DNA of 64,000 bases, taken from NCBI GenBank assembly GCA_026874595.1, contig CM049310.1, forward strand, positions 46,165,058 to 46,229,057, given 5' to 3'. The DNA is from Sipunculus nudus (Eukaryota > Annelida > Sipuncula > Golfingiida > Sipunculidae). Each line of letters starts with the position of its first letter. Position 1 is the stretch's first letter. The notes below the pieces were generated by a model, which was not told where the DNA came from, ran no database searches, and saw only the letters and a program-made list of their open reading frames with translations. The translations under genes were made by a program, and so were the position numbers. Of the stretch, positions 22,659 to 37,600 are shown piece by piece.

Positions 22659-25600
22659 CACTGATCAACTTAAAATTTAACCAATTGTAATATACTTAAA
22701 CTCAAATAAAAATAATGTATAAAAATTACTGAAAAAAAGTCCCTACCTTTAACACAATATATATTTATATATACATATGCAGTGAAACCTTGTTGTGTCG
22801 AACTCGCTTTAGTCAAATACCATGCTTATGTCAAAGTAACAGACTCGATATTCCAGACAACTCTACTTAAATTATTACCAAATAAAACCCACTTACAAGA
22901 GTCAAACCTCGGATGTGTCAAAGTTATCTGAGGATCCCTTCGACTTCAACAGAACAAGGTTTCACTCTGTATATATATAAATATATATATTTTTATATAA
23001 AATTTAATCTTCATTGTATTCCAAATTATATACTGTCTGATCACTGTGTGTAGTTTATACATCACAAAAATAATAGTTGCTGATGGCAGGTGGATTGTTG
23101 AAGTTGAAACATCATATTGATTTCAGGTGAACACCACACACGAATATATATGCACAACATGAGATAACAGTGCTTGGTAGTTGCAGATGCTACCTGTGCT
23201 GCATGTACTAGTCATGCTTCATGTAACTGAAGTTCATACCTTGGCCCTGCTGGATTGCTTTAGTATGTTGCAACTGGATATTTCTATCTCCAATCTCTTA
23301 TGCCATTGATGTACACATTCACATTATCTGCCCCATCTGACCCATGAACACTGATGGTATTAATATATCTATTGGACATTTCAAGGAATCACTTGTGCCA
23401 AATATTAAAATTGATATTCTGTTTTTTAGTTGCTCCTTCTCTCACCTTAATACCACCATCACAGTTTTCTACCAGTTGAGTCATTAAATGTCATTATCCA
23501 GGGGTGATTTTGTGTATGTTACATGCCTGCTGAATCTGAAAATGTAAGGCATATTGTACACATGTCATCATTCCATTTTATGGAATAGACCTTTGAAAAA
23601 GTATTATTTGATATAAATTTATCTTACTGTGTATTTAAAATGTATTTAAAAGTTGAAAACACAAGTGTAAAAATAGCATAGACCTTTAGTTTCCCAGCAG
23701 GGCCTGGCTGCCTGCTGAATCATTTAAAAACAGGCTGCTCTTACTAGCTATGTCCCTGACACTGAGGTATACTGTAGTGAGACATGGTCACATCATGTGA
23801 CTCACATGTATACTTTAGTGAGAGCAGTAACCTCATGCCTGGATCCCCAGGTTTTTCTGTAAATTTCTGTGATACCAGCAAGGGACTAAACTTGTTCTTC
23901 AGCCAGTTAACAATTTATTGCTATTGATTTGCAAGAAGACAGTGTTTGGCTGATGCTTTGTGAACATACGAGGAAATGGTTTGGCGATAGGCAGGGAATT
24001 CAGTGAATTACAATACACTCATCAAACTAAAAAAAAAGTTGACCTAAATTAATGTAAATTTTCTGATAGTCTCCCAGGGACCACCATATACAGTTCTGCT
24101 GAATATTTCATTGCCAGCTTTTCAGCAACAGTTAGTAGTAAATATTAAACCTGTTAAATCTTACACATAGCTGTGACCCAAGGATCTTAATGCTCACTAT
24201 TGTCACAGCAACTTAGTGTTGACTTGGTGGTTTTACTCGTACATAACCATTGGTTGAAAAAAAACACAGTGCAGTTTTAGTTGCCAGAGAAATAAACAAA
24301 AATTAGCAGAAACTTATATTTGTATCCGCCAAAACAGAGTTTTGCGGATACTATGTTTTCAGCTGGCCGCCGCCGCCGCCGCGTAGGTGTCCAGAGAACT
24401 CCTCCGTAACCGCTGGGCGGAATTTTCCGAAACCCGGGATTATGTTTGGGTCACATGTGAACTGCTGCGCCCCGATTTTGTTTTGACCTCTGACCTTTCC
24501 TTTGCGCTCTGCGTCCGTTTGTGCGTCTGTTTCCACACATAAACCCACATATCTCGGGAACCGTTTGACCGATCAGGAAAATTTTTTTGCACAAATGTAG
24601 CCCTCGGAGAGCTTTATAACATACACCAAAAATGGTGGCGCCACCTGCAACCATGTTTGCACAGTGTCCATCTGTTCGTCTGCCTTGGGTTAAAATCACT
24701 CATATCTCTGCAGTGACTTGACTAATTCACCTGAAATTGGGCATGCGTAAACATCCTGGATAGCTTTTCTGATTTTATGACAGGTGGCGCCACCTACATT
24801 CACGTTTACGCTGCAGACATCCAAGCTCATATCTCGGGAACCGTTTGACCGATCAGGAAAATTCTTTTGCACAAATGTAGCCCTTGGAGAGCTTTATAAC
24901 ATACACCAAAAATGGTGGCGCCACCTGCAACCATGTTTGCACAGTGTCCATCTGTTCGTCTGCCTTGGGTTAAAATCACTCATATCTCTGCAGTGACTTG
25001 ACTAATTCACCTGAAATTGGGCATGCGTATACATCCTGGATAGCTTTTCTGATTTTATGACAGGTGGCGCCACCTACATTCACGTTTACGCTGCAGACAT
25101 CAAAAGTCATATCTCGGGAACCGTTTGACCGATCAGGAAAATTCTTTTGCACAAATGTAGCCCTTGGAGAGCTTTATAACATACACCAAAAATGGTGGCG
25201 CTACCTGCAACCATGTTTGCACAGTGTCCATCTGTTTGTCTGCCTTGGGTTAAAATCACTCATATCTCTGCAGTGACTTGACTAATTCACCTGAAATTTG
25301 GCATGCGTATACATCCTGGATAGCTTTTCTGATTTTATGACAGGTGGTGCCACCTACATTCACGTTTATGCTGCAGACATCCAAGCTCATATCTCAGGAA
25401 CCGTTTGACCGATCAGGAAAATTTTTTTGCACAAATGTAGCCCTTGGAGAGCTTTATAACATACACCGAAAATGGTGGCACCACCTGCAACCATGTTTGC
25501 ACAGTGTCCATCTGTTCTTCTGCCTTGGGTTAAAATCACTCATATTTCTGCAGTGGTTTGACTAATTCACCTGAAATTCGGCATGCTTATACATCCTGGA

Positions 25601-28600
25601 TAGCTTTTCTGATTTTATGACAGGTGGCGCCACCTACAATCAAGTACGCTGCAGACATCCAAGCTCATATCTAGGGAACCGTTTGACCGATTGGGCCAAA
25701 ATTTTGCATGTGTATAAATCTCACATAGCTCTTTATCATACGCAAAACTGGTGGCGCCACCTGCAGCCATGTTTGCACAGCTCCCATCTGTTTGTCTGCC
25801 ATGGGATAAAATATCCATGCTAATATGCAACACTTCACCCGTTCCACTCTGATTTAGGCGGATACAAGTAGTCGCTTGTCGACTACCCGTATTCTAGTTT
25901 AACTTTAATGTTAGCTCCATTTTACACCAGACATATAAGCCTTGAAGGTTAAGAACTATAATCAAATAACTTTGAATGATTAAAATCTAATTTTTATTGA
26001 TTGAGCATTTTGCTGCCATATATGTAGGTCACCATAGGAAAGCCTTTGAATAATACTTTCTTTTTCCACATCACATGTCTGCCTTAAGCTCTCTTTTTAT
26101 AGTATATCTCTTTTTTAAGTATATATCATTTTTCATTTCCATTAGAGCCAAAAAACTATGGCATTGATTGATGGCTTCTGATGTTAAAGAAAGCTCTGTT
26201 TTATAAAGAGGTAGTACTAACTATACTTCATTTAAGTCTGATATGGCAGTAAAACAAAATAATATTTTAAATAGTGTAAAGCCTACCTTTTTTCTATTGA
26301 ATTTATGGGATTTTTGGCTCACTCTCTGTCCATATGATATGAATGAACTCTGGGTAATTTCTGTTCAGAAAAATACATATAACACCTCTGTGATGAATGT
26401 ATGAAATTATTTACCTACAAGGTGTAAGTAAACACAGCAGTGTTGACCAATGGATAAAAAACATATGATCTAAGGTGGTTTGTGGCACATGTGCGAAAGT
26501 TGAAAGGGTCGTTATTTGCAAAATGCTCTTTGCAGAACTCTTGGCACCAGATGTCCTTGTTAAATGTGTTTGAATTATTTTAGTGTGTCCCCCATGTTAT
26601 AAACTCATGGATTTAAATAAAATGAACAGCTTGTGGGCAGTAGGATTAACGTTTTCAGGCCTATTTGTATAAGTGAAGGGATTATCATTAGTTATCAGAA
26701 GTCAGATATCAAAATAGGTCACTTTAAGGAAGAACTGTCAGGCGTGTCAGGCAAGGAGCAGAGTGTTATTGGCCTTGGGTCACTTGATAATTAATTGGAA
26801 AAATATGGAATTCAGACTCCATATATAGCAGCTTTCCATTTAACATATTGTATGTGGTTTTCTGGCCTGAGAGTATATGATGGATGTATGGCTTTCACCT
26901 CTCACAGGAAATTAACAATGACATGCCTATCAACATTAAAAGAGATCCATGATGTGTTTCTTTGGTGGACAGAAATCTATAAATGTCTATGGAAGTAAAC
27001 CAGCTAGTGTGCAGTAGGAGAGCACATTCCTCCAGCAGTAGTCCTCCTTTGCCAAAGACCCATATCACCCTCAGTATTTTTATGAATATTCATTAACTCA
27101 CTATAAAGTATTTCACATGAATTTAATTCTCATCAATATCTATGCATATTTAATTTGGTTAGAGGTCACATGACATGACATATTATGCACTCTTGCAGTG
27201 CTTTTGTAGAGGTAATTTGTATAATGATAAACACAACGGCCTACAGACAGACAGACATGTGGAGACATAACCACCCATTTTAGAAAACCTGGGCTATGTA
27301 AAATAGGTTTTACCCAGGTATTACCTGGGATTTCTTGGTTTTTCCACCAAAATCATTTTGTTTAGAGTGATGTGCTCTGCATAGCCAAAGTGTTAGTGGT
27401 AAATGGCTCCTTTTAGACAGGGCCAGGGGTTATGTGGTCAGAGCCACATGGCTTGCTACCAATATTCACAGAAAGTGTATATAACTTCTGCTGACCAACC
27501 AGAAAGAAACATAGCTTTGGTTCTGCTTGATAAAAGCAAATAAACATTGGAAAAAGCTTGGATAAAAAACTTGGCAAAACCCGGGCTAAAATACTTTTAA
27601 CCTAGGTTTTAACCTAATGGGTTGGGTAAAATAGGTTTTACCAGGTTCAAATGAATACCCTGATTTCTAGAGTTCATAAGTCAATAACATGCTCACTTCA
27701 TGACGGACTGGTAGTAAAAGAATGCCAGTGTAGGTCACAGTCCCAGCCCTGACCTGTAGTGAGAATGATGAAGACGCAAGACTGCACCACAAACAAACTT
27801 CAGATCGTGATGTATTGTGTCCATTTGAGTCTGGTTTGGTTGGGCCCTGAAGAAATTGATTCCCCTCCTGACGATATAAATGTTTGCGGAGCATTTTTCA
27901 TTAGCTCAGAAAATGAAAAGTCGATCAGACCAAGAACAAGTACTTAAGTGGCAGAAAGTGTTACAACAGTAGTCTGCTCAGATCAAATCTAGAAACGGAG
28001 GATTTTCTAGAATGATGATACTATAAATGTCAGATTAAGGAAACAGGTGATTTATACTTCTGGGATATGTCATTTTGTAAAGGGAACCAGAAGATGAATT
28101 GGCAGATGTCAAGACCTTCCTTTGTTTGAAATAAATATTTGCAATAAGCTATCATGAGACCTTAAGACTCAGCTCAATGTCATTGTTAAAGTTGAACAGG
28201 TTTAAATTACTATTTCATTTGACATTCAACTTATAAAGTGTTTAAATATTGTAATTGTTATAAAGCATCATCACTTTGTCTGTGAATAATTTACTCAGAG
28301 AAAATTGATTAGTGATCATAGCTAATCGGTACTGCAGAATGATAAAGCTGTTTATGACTTTGATTAGCAGTTGAAGCAATGCCTTTATTTCTTTTTCTTC
28401 TTCCCAAACACGAGTTGAAGAGTGTAATGTACTCGGGTGGGAGCCTTTTCTTTTTCATGACTGGATTTTGAGATCTGTATTATAAGAAAGATCACTGGTT
28501 AATAAATGTTCATAGAACCAACTTATTGCAAAAATGTCACAACAAAATATAAATCTAAATGTAAGCATTATATAATTACAAGTTCTTCCTCAAATCTATC

Positions 28601-31600
28601 CATTTTCCTTAATGGACTTGTCTTCTTATTTGAAATATTGATTAGCAGTCATAACTAATCAAAACTGCCAATGATTAACACTTGACTTGAATTGATTAGT
28701 AAACTGCAATTTGTATCCAGGTAAATTATTCCTTGTTTGTATATTATAATTTCATATCACATCAGAGAATGTTTTCACATATTTGTTTATTACCTCATTT
28801 ATAAGACACTTGACTGAAGAACCATTGTTATGAGTGCTTAATACTGAATGTTACTGAGTAGATCGATTGATCATAGAGTGAGGAAATGTTGATGTATTTG
28901 GATGATGATCAGGGGTCTAGGTGTTGGTGGAGGGATGCACTCTCTAAGTGCTGTCTGATTTAAAATAACTTATTCCAGCTGTGTGCTGTATGAGTGCTGT
29001 CTGTTTTATATATATCTTTTTCTCCCTTTTCAGTTCACTGAAGAAAAGCTTGGCCAGGCAGAGAAAACAGAACTAGATGCCCATTTTGAAAACTTGCTAC
29101 AGAGGTCAGACAAGACAAAAATGTGGACGGAACGCATCCTGAAACAAACAGAATGTGTCATACAACCAAATCCTAGTAAGTATAGTTTACAGAGATCAAG
29201 ATCTATTGTAATATAGCTTTGATTAGGATTTAAGGAGACAGAGTTATATCAACTTTTTCTGTTAATGATAACCAGAACACTAAAGCGACGTAATCATAAT
29301 GACTCTAAGCCATGTAGATTATCCAAAATTTAATGCCTAGCCTTCTTCAGACTAGTTAGCAGACTTATGGGGAACAATAATTTGGTTGTTCATTTTTTAT
29401 GCATCACCAACTTTCTTATGTTAAATTTCAAATTTATTTTTTTTTTTTCATTTTAATTTTTACTTTTATTTACCTAGCCCCTGGATAATGGCTCCTGGCC
29501 CATGCAATATAATTTATCATTCAGAGACCATATCATTGCTTTCCTGTTTCAGTATGGCTTATATAAGCCAGCCATATGATCTATATCAGCTGTTGTAATG
29601 GAGGCATGCAAGCCAACCCCTGGGGTGAAATCAGCATTGAAACTGTTTCATTTACATTCAGCCCCAAACTGCTGCATGTAATTCTCACTTTGATATTATA
29701 TATATATATATTATAAAAAGTCTGATCATTATTTAATATTAATATATGTTTATTTGTTTACAGGTCATAGAGTAGAAGATTTATTTTACAACAAATTTGA
29801 TAAGAGAAAGCCAGACAGACAGACAAACACAGAGACACTAGGGCAGTACATGATCGAGTCAGGCAATGAGTTTGGTCCAGGCACAGCGTATGGTAGGGAT
29901 ACTGTATTTTAACACCTCTCATGCACTTGACTATAGATACTTATTAGTCATTTCTTGTTAAATATAACACAAGGGGAAGAATAGTAGGAGCAAATTACTT
30001 AAATCATGGCCAAAATTTAAGTCCTTGTTGAAGATAGTAAGAAAAAATATCCTGAGCAAACCATCTGTAAAGAGGATAGAGGGGAAAATAAGGGGAAAAT
30101 AAGGGCCACAGGTCCATATCTTGATCAGGATTATGCTGAAATTAAAGTAGGTCAGTCATTACCAGAGTTTTTACTGCCTAGTAGAAGATATTCTTGTGTG
30201 TAAAGCTTAAATTCTTTAAGCATGGGATGCAGAATGAGAGATTTCAAATGTACTGGCACGGCAACATGCAAATTTTCTATTTGTCGCTCTGGGAAACCAT
30301 GCAGAACCAGCAAAAATTGCTATGTGTAGCAATTTGTTTTGCCAGATATGCAGCCCACATTCAGGATCCACACTTAAGGAATCTTTTTTTATAAAGTCAA
30401 TACCAAATTTTTTCTACATTCTGCATGCTAGATCCATTTTCTGTACATGAGGAATCTTAGCTTATGTCTGTTAGTTTATCTTCTGTCAAAAGCATGCTGT
30501 CATATGAAAGGTAAATCAAGTTATATCAGACACCTGATGGAGGGGAAAAAATAAAAAAAAAGCTAATACTAATTGAAGAGAACATTTAAAGAGTTATACT
30601 AGTTGATAAGTACAAAGTACAGAAATCTGCTACTGTCATGCTTCATGTTATCTTACAAAAGACAAACAGTAAAAGAAAACAAACACAGGTGAAAGCGTGA
30701 CACTTCTCAGTTGAAGAAATAATCATTTTGAATGGCAATTGATCAGTACTGGAGTGTATGGTTGTTTTTTGAAGAATTTTATATCTGTGTATTACCTACA
30801 AGTGTTGAGTATGTTTAATGTACATACATTGTCCATTTTGTGTGTATCTGATGTTACCTGTATGTTCAATAAATATGTGCAGTACATGTATTATGCACAG
30901 GTGTGCACAGGTAACATATACAGATCTACCTGTATGTATGACCACCGTAAATGATACCTGCATACACACTATAAATCACATTTAACTTTTATGTCCTGAG
31001 GGATATATTACCACACCATGCACTGACCCACAGCTTATCTGACATGGGACCATTAATATAAGTAACATACATAACACCTGTGATAAAACAATATGCAGTG
31101 GTTAGCAAATACCTCCACCATGACCAGTCATTATGGTCAATGCAAACTAAAAGTGTAAATATTTTATTGACTACCTGTGCTTGATTTTGAACTGGTGTTA
31201 GTGTTTAGAGAACATCTTAAGGTAGCATCCCTGACAAAAAACCCTCCAAGTAAAACCAGTTCAGAAGTTAAAGCATATATCATTTTAAATCTGGTACATT
31301 ACATCTCAGTTTGTAATTAGAATACATATCAGTGAAATTGTTATTCATTCAAAAAGGAATTAAAACAAATAAAAAAGTGTGTAATTATAAGTACTAGTTA
31401 AGAGCAAGCAACTTCATGATGGGCTGATGATACTAAAAATCATGACAAAGTCTATAAGTCATATTATCTTTATATGTTCACCATGTATCTTCCTGGCTTT
31501 AAAATTGAAATTTGTTTTTAATTTTCTGATTTAAAATATCAATTTTAAACAAGAAGGAAAAACAATGGGCAGAATTAAGTTTTGTGATATTGTCATAGTA

Positions 31601-34600
31601 TTTCCCTATTAACCCACTTAAAGGTGTCTTGCTCTTAATTAGTGTTTAAATAATTCATATACTATTAAATATTGACTGAGAAGAATGAAAATTAAATTTA
31701 ATCAATAAATGTATCATCAGGAAGAATCCTGTATGATGTTTAAAATTATATGAATGTTATTTTGTCTAATACAAATTAAAACATTATTTGGATAGATATG
31801 AATTAAGAGGGATGGCAGCCAGCATTAAATTTATTCAATTTAGTGGTTGGGTTTAATTGAACTCATCAGTTTTCATTTTACACAGCTATCACAATGTGTG
31901 ATAAATGCCCATAATAAGGTTACAAATGTTGTAATGTCCTCTTTTCAGAGATATTCAGGAAATTGTATGAATTTAATTATTTGGAAGATATAATTCTTAA
32001 TTCTCTTTCTAGTTAATCAGGCCAGTTTCTCATTCATTTCTGTTCAGCTTGAATAACCTTTTTATATGTGCCAAATATTGCCAAATCTTTAGTTGGCACT
32101 CAGTGGAAGAACATATTACACTGTAGCTTTTCTACCAGAAAGTATAGATTTTCATGTGAAGTTTATTGCCTGGAATACTGCAGATGTTATCACGCCAAGA
32201 GAAGGAAATTATTTACTGGCTGGTCCCTTCACCTCCACATAAAATATTTTATGGGTCATAACACGAGACAGAGAACCTTGAAAGCTGCATGGAGTGATTC
32301 CAGGCAGCTCATGATCAGGCCGATATGCTTAAAGCCTTAATAGATGGTCCATTAAAACAGCAGGAAATTTGGAATAAAAACCTGGATGTTCTTATGCTAC
32401 ATATGCCAGGGTAAAAATAAAAAAAAAATAAAAATAAAAAAGGCTCCCACTGCTTCTTGTAATATGATCTATGAAGGATTTTAACTCTCCTCTTTCATAA
32501 TCAAAGTGAAACATGGCAAGCAGTGAGGCTGGCTGAGTCCATATTGCCTATTAAAAAAGTGTCATATCAGATGTGTTTAACTCTAGGGTTTTCATTCTTT
32601 TCCATATTTCTTCTGGATATTTGACATTTACTGCTGAGTGAGTCATACATGGAGCACCCGGTGTGTATCAACCCTGTCATCATCTGATAAAAGCTCGATT
32701 TTTGAACATTCATATATAAATGTTTATTCTGTCCGGATAGGGTGGAGCCAAACAGTTACAAAACCATGAAACATTATGTGCAAAGATAAGATTGTAGGCT
32801 GATAGCTGGGCTGAGTGTTATCCGGTTGCTGTTCCCATACAAATAAATAATATGAACAGTTAAGAACACGGTTATGTATCATAGACAATTTATAGTCAAA
32901 CTTGTATGGTGAATGAATTTTAAAGAGATAACACATGGAATGAGAATAAATTCATAAGAAATTGCCATAAAACCTATCAAACATTGACCCTTTAACTTAT
33001 TAATTGGTTTATATGAATCTTTTGTCAGTATGTACCTCATTTGTCCTTAGAAGCATCAAATTTACAGAAACAATAAATATCATTAGGTTTTCCTGGGAGC
33101 TCTACTGGAGAAAGATTGTTGATCCACAAATAATCTGGATTAGCACCATTTTCTGGATGCATCCTGTTTTCATAATAATCATCCCGCCAAGTTTCATAAA
33201 AATTGTTGACAAAGCTTTGATTTGCAGCAAAACTTTTGTTACATACACTAGTAAAAACATTACCTCCTTAGTGCAGATTAGAAAAGTAGTCTGCTAGACA
33301 TAGCCAAGTGATTAAAAATCTCAGACTTTAATCTTGGAGCTGAAGTTTCCATGTTTATGGCAGAATTCCCCAAGGCACAACAATAAAATGTTAGCAGGGA
33401 TCCCACCTATGACTGATTGTTAACTACAGGTTCAGACTTCTTTATATCATCATCCACCAGCACGGAAGTAACAAAATCCTGCCTATATCATCCTTATCAT
33501 AAGATTATATTCATCCTGATTCAGAACACAGAGCCATCTACAGGGCATGGAAGTAACCTATAAAAAAGTTGGGTCTGACTGGTCTTGTCACAGCTAGAGA
33601 ATGTGGTAAGCTTTAGTGAGACCTTTAACATTGCAGACGTGTGGTCTCTGGAGGTCAGTGAATGCCAAGAACTGATTGACGTAGTCTGTGGCGGTGATAG
33701 GCATTACCTTTGATCAGGTTACCTTATAAACGTAAACAATATTGTCGAGTTACAGGCTCCTGCTTAAACGTTGGTCAGACAACACAGTCACACAGGAATT
33801 ATGTTTTGTTTAATAAACTATAAACCCTACAGCAAGGTAACAGATTTAGGAAACAATAGCAGGTTTATGAGACTCTGTCCCTGAATTGTTAGCATTTCCT
33901 GTTTTGTCATTATACAACATGTTCCAAGTGTCTGTTTATTACACACAAAAAGGGAACCATTTATTACACCCAGAAACCATTAAGATGTAGCAGTTGTGTG
34001 TTCAATAGAGAGTACCACCAACAGGCCAAGGATTTATCCTTGTACAAAAGACAATTATATAAATAAATAAAAAAATATCAGTGGTAGGACGTAGCATAGT
34101 GGTTAAGGCATTGGACTTAGGTGCCAAAGGACCCATTTCAAACCTGATGGGTACCCTAAGTGGCAGAAATGGTGAACTCTCATTTGAACCACAGAGATTC
34201 TCTCTAATCTTCATAACAACAGGGACTACTCACTGGATTATACCTAGCCCTGTGCATATAAAACATGAAATCCAGAATGCTTAAAAATAAAAAAAAAATA
34301 ACATGTCAGTCTTATTGTATCAATACTTTTATTCTGATCCAGTACACAGTGCCATCCACAGGCCATAGACCTATCCTTTTAAAAAATTAAATTTAAAATT
34401 AAATAAATTAAAAAATATATATATATATATTCTTACATTAGGTTTTGATTTATAAGGTCAGGCTGAACAAGGCCATAACGAAAGAGTTTTGCATCATCAA
34501 GGTTCAGACAGCAGAGAGAATATCTGAAGGCAGAATACTGTGCTTCTTAAGATGGCAGCAGCCAAGCCAGACCTTACCAAATAACAGTACTGTAACAGCC

Positions 34601-37600
34601 TAGAGCTGCAAAATTATTATTGATAAACTTCAGATTAACATGGTCGGAAAGGATGATGTTTAGGTGAAAAAGGTTCTTATGTATTTTAATGAAGTCAGAG
34701 TACAGTGCATTGTTATCAACTAAAACAGCTGCAGTCAAAGCAGACCTTAACAGAACTGAATTAGCCAAGAGTTAAAAATTATTGTATCCCCAGACAGAGA
34801 CGGCCGCTGCAGAGATTTCGTTTGCACGCGATAACTCAAAAAATATTTTATGGATCTTTACCAAACTTGACATAGATATGGGTGAGAGGATGAAGCCTAT
34901 TTAAAATGGGGTCATGACCTTTACTAGGAGATTGAACTTGACCTTGAATAGATCCATTTGGGGGGGGGGGGGGGAATCACACATCTTCTAAAATATCTAA
35001 AAAAAATCTCACCTGGATTGATCCAAAAATCAACTTGACCGAAGAGCTAGGACAGTGTTGTCAGATACGAGAAACTGGTGGCGCCACCTGTCATTGGCAC
35101 TTACTGTACTTACAGTACTGTGAGCATTATAAGTCAAAAACTAATGGACAGATTTCTTTTATTTTATTATATTATACATATATATAGACATGGGTTATGG
35201 AATGATGTATATATATATTGGGATGTATATATATATATTGAGGTCATGACCTTTCCTGTGAGAGTGGCCTTGACCTTGAATATTGCCATATATGGTGAAA
35301 ATCACTTAAAATCATTAATATCTCAATAAGGGATGCATGGGTTGGTCCAAAAATCAACTTGACCAAAGATCTTGGATAGTATTGTCATGTCCCGGAAACT
35401 GGTGGCGCCACCTGTTATTCTTTTACTTGTTTTCGTGCCGTTTTATACCCCCATCATTGCCACTTAACAGTACTGTGAGCATTATAAGTCAAAAACTAAT
35501 TGACAGATTTCTTTCATATTATGCATATACATAGACATGGGTTATGGGATGATATATATTTAAATTAGGGTCATGACCTTTCCTATGAGAGGGGCCTTGA
35601 CCTTGAATATTGCCATATATGGTGAAAATCACACAAAATCATTAATATCTCAATAAGGGATGCATGTTTGGTCCAAAAATCAACTTGACCGAAGATCTTG
35701 GATAGTGTTGACATGTACCAGAAACTGGTGGCACTGACTGTTATTCTTTTACTTGTTTTAGTGCAATTTAATACCCCATCATTGCCACTTAACAATACTA
35801 TGAGCATTATAAGTCAAAAACTAATGGACAGATTTCTTTCATATTATGCATATACATATACATGGGTTAGGGGATGATGGATATTGAAATTTGGGTCATG
35901 ACCTTTTCTGTGAGAGTGACTTTTTCTATGAGAGTGGTCTGATATTAATTGCTGCTGAATATGGGGGGGGGGCTTATTTGTCTTGGGATACTATGGCACC
36001 TGCGGTGCCAAGAAATATCTAGTTATTAATGAAGTTCAGATTAACAAACGACAGAAGGATGATGTTCAGATTAAAAAAGGTTCATATATACTTTTATGAA
36101 GTCAGACTACAGTGCTATGTAATGAACTGGCACCTCAGCAGTCAAGTTAGACCTGAACATGACTGAAACAGCCAAGAGCTGCAGTATTATTTATGAAGGA
36201 AATAGGCTTACTTTTTGTAAGGGTAAGCTGTTAGATTTATTAGGCTGAAAAGCTAGGGTTATGTGTGAACATCTCCCTAGCGGCTGCCTTGATGCATTGT
36301 AACTTTGTTTAAGAGACTCTCACGGCCCTATGTATGGTTTGCTCTGTGTCTGCCCAAACTCCAATGCAGGTCTTGACCTACTGGAGGACATTGTATTGAT
36401 TTTGCAGTAAGCTTGTTCCCACTTGAGACCCTCCCACGATTTCTCCAGATGCATTTAAGCCCAATTGATTGGGTATGATAAATGGTCCTGAAACCTCGTC
36501 AACTGATATTTCAATATAATTATGATGATTGGGTATAATTGGAAAATGTCTTTAGGTCTCTGGTGACCCTCTTGAGAAACTTGTGTTTCTTAACATCACC
36601 ATCCTGCCTTATGTTACACTATGCAGTCTTGTCTGTTTGCATTAGAGTAAACCAGCCTTTCAAAAATAAAGCAATCCTCAAATTCAGGGAAAATCTTGAA
36701 AATGGAGAAAAATCTTGAATCTTGGAAATGTTTTAAATCAGAGAAAAGTCACAGAATCTGATTTGCCCCAAAGAGAAAATGGTCAGTCAGTCACATTTTA
36801 CCTTGTGTCCTAGCATAGTTGTCCACTGGTAACTGGCTATGGTAACTTTTGTTACAGTACATATTTGTGGACATACATACGATACATGTTGTCTTAATTT
36901 GGCCCTATTAACTGCAACATATTGTTCACCCAAATAAACATTGACGATATGTTAAACTGGAAATAGGTTCAAATACTGGTGTAAGTGCTGGAAAATTATA
37001 TTCATCAGGGAAAATTCAGGGAATTTTGTTTTTTAATGGAATGCAAGGAGCCCTGAAATTTATATTAGACAAATAATTTAATTATTCTTTATGCAGCCTA
37101 ATGTTTCATTTAGCCATGTTGATTTATCAACAGATAGATAATTAACTGTTGAGTGATGGAAATATACAAGAAAAAGATGCGGTGAGAAAAGATATGGGTG
37201 GAACTTCCAAGAACAGCAGGTTTCCATCATTACAATAAGCTAACGTTAGCTTCTGACTGCCTGCAGGATGGCTGCCTGATTGGTCACAAATTTTATTAGA
37301 AAATTACGACCCCTGTTGCCAGAACCCATCTCATCATGATAAAACAATCTACTTGTATGTATTTAAAAGTGAAATAAGTAAACAAGTTCTGGGCTTTATT
37401 TTATTCTCAGATATACACTGAAAGAGTGTAAGCTCATTGGATAATCTACTAGTATTTATATTGTGGATAATCCAGAAATATTTATATACCAACTGGCAGG
37501 TTATGGCCAATATTGCGAGATCCCGGTGGTCATCAGCAATTGGCCAGTCTTAAAATGGAGTTCTGGACATCAATACCTCATAGAGAATTGACTTAAATAA

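Larger units (their letters stand above)
19706..29033 (+). other. Endophilin-B intron 1
   Basis: 9.3 kb. It holds the CTCF/YY1-like motif pair (22123-22156), the nested palindrome (22491-22610), TA/TG microsatellites (21302-21338, 22620-22662), a MITE (22780-22969), Helentron-like copy H1 (24320-25898) and a weak inverted repeat (27288-27660). No further exon is supportable in 19800-22100 or 25900-29000. Confidence 0.7.

Noticed and set aside
24784-25565. Three near-identical 70-residue plus-strand open frames 280 bp apart
   Set aside because: They are copies of the internal tandem unit of the Helentron-like element, not a gene family.
34082-34160. Possible tRNA gene
   Set aside because: Boxes A and B are present, but box B is degenerate, no cloverleaf could be drawn and an A-rich tail follows; it is a SINE head.
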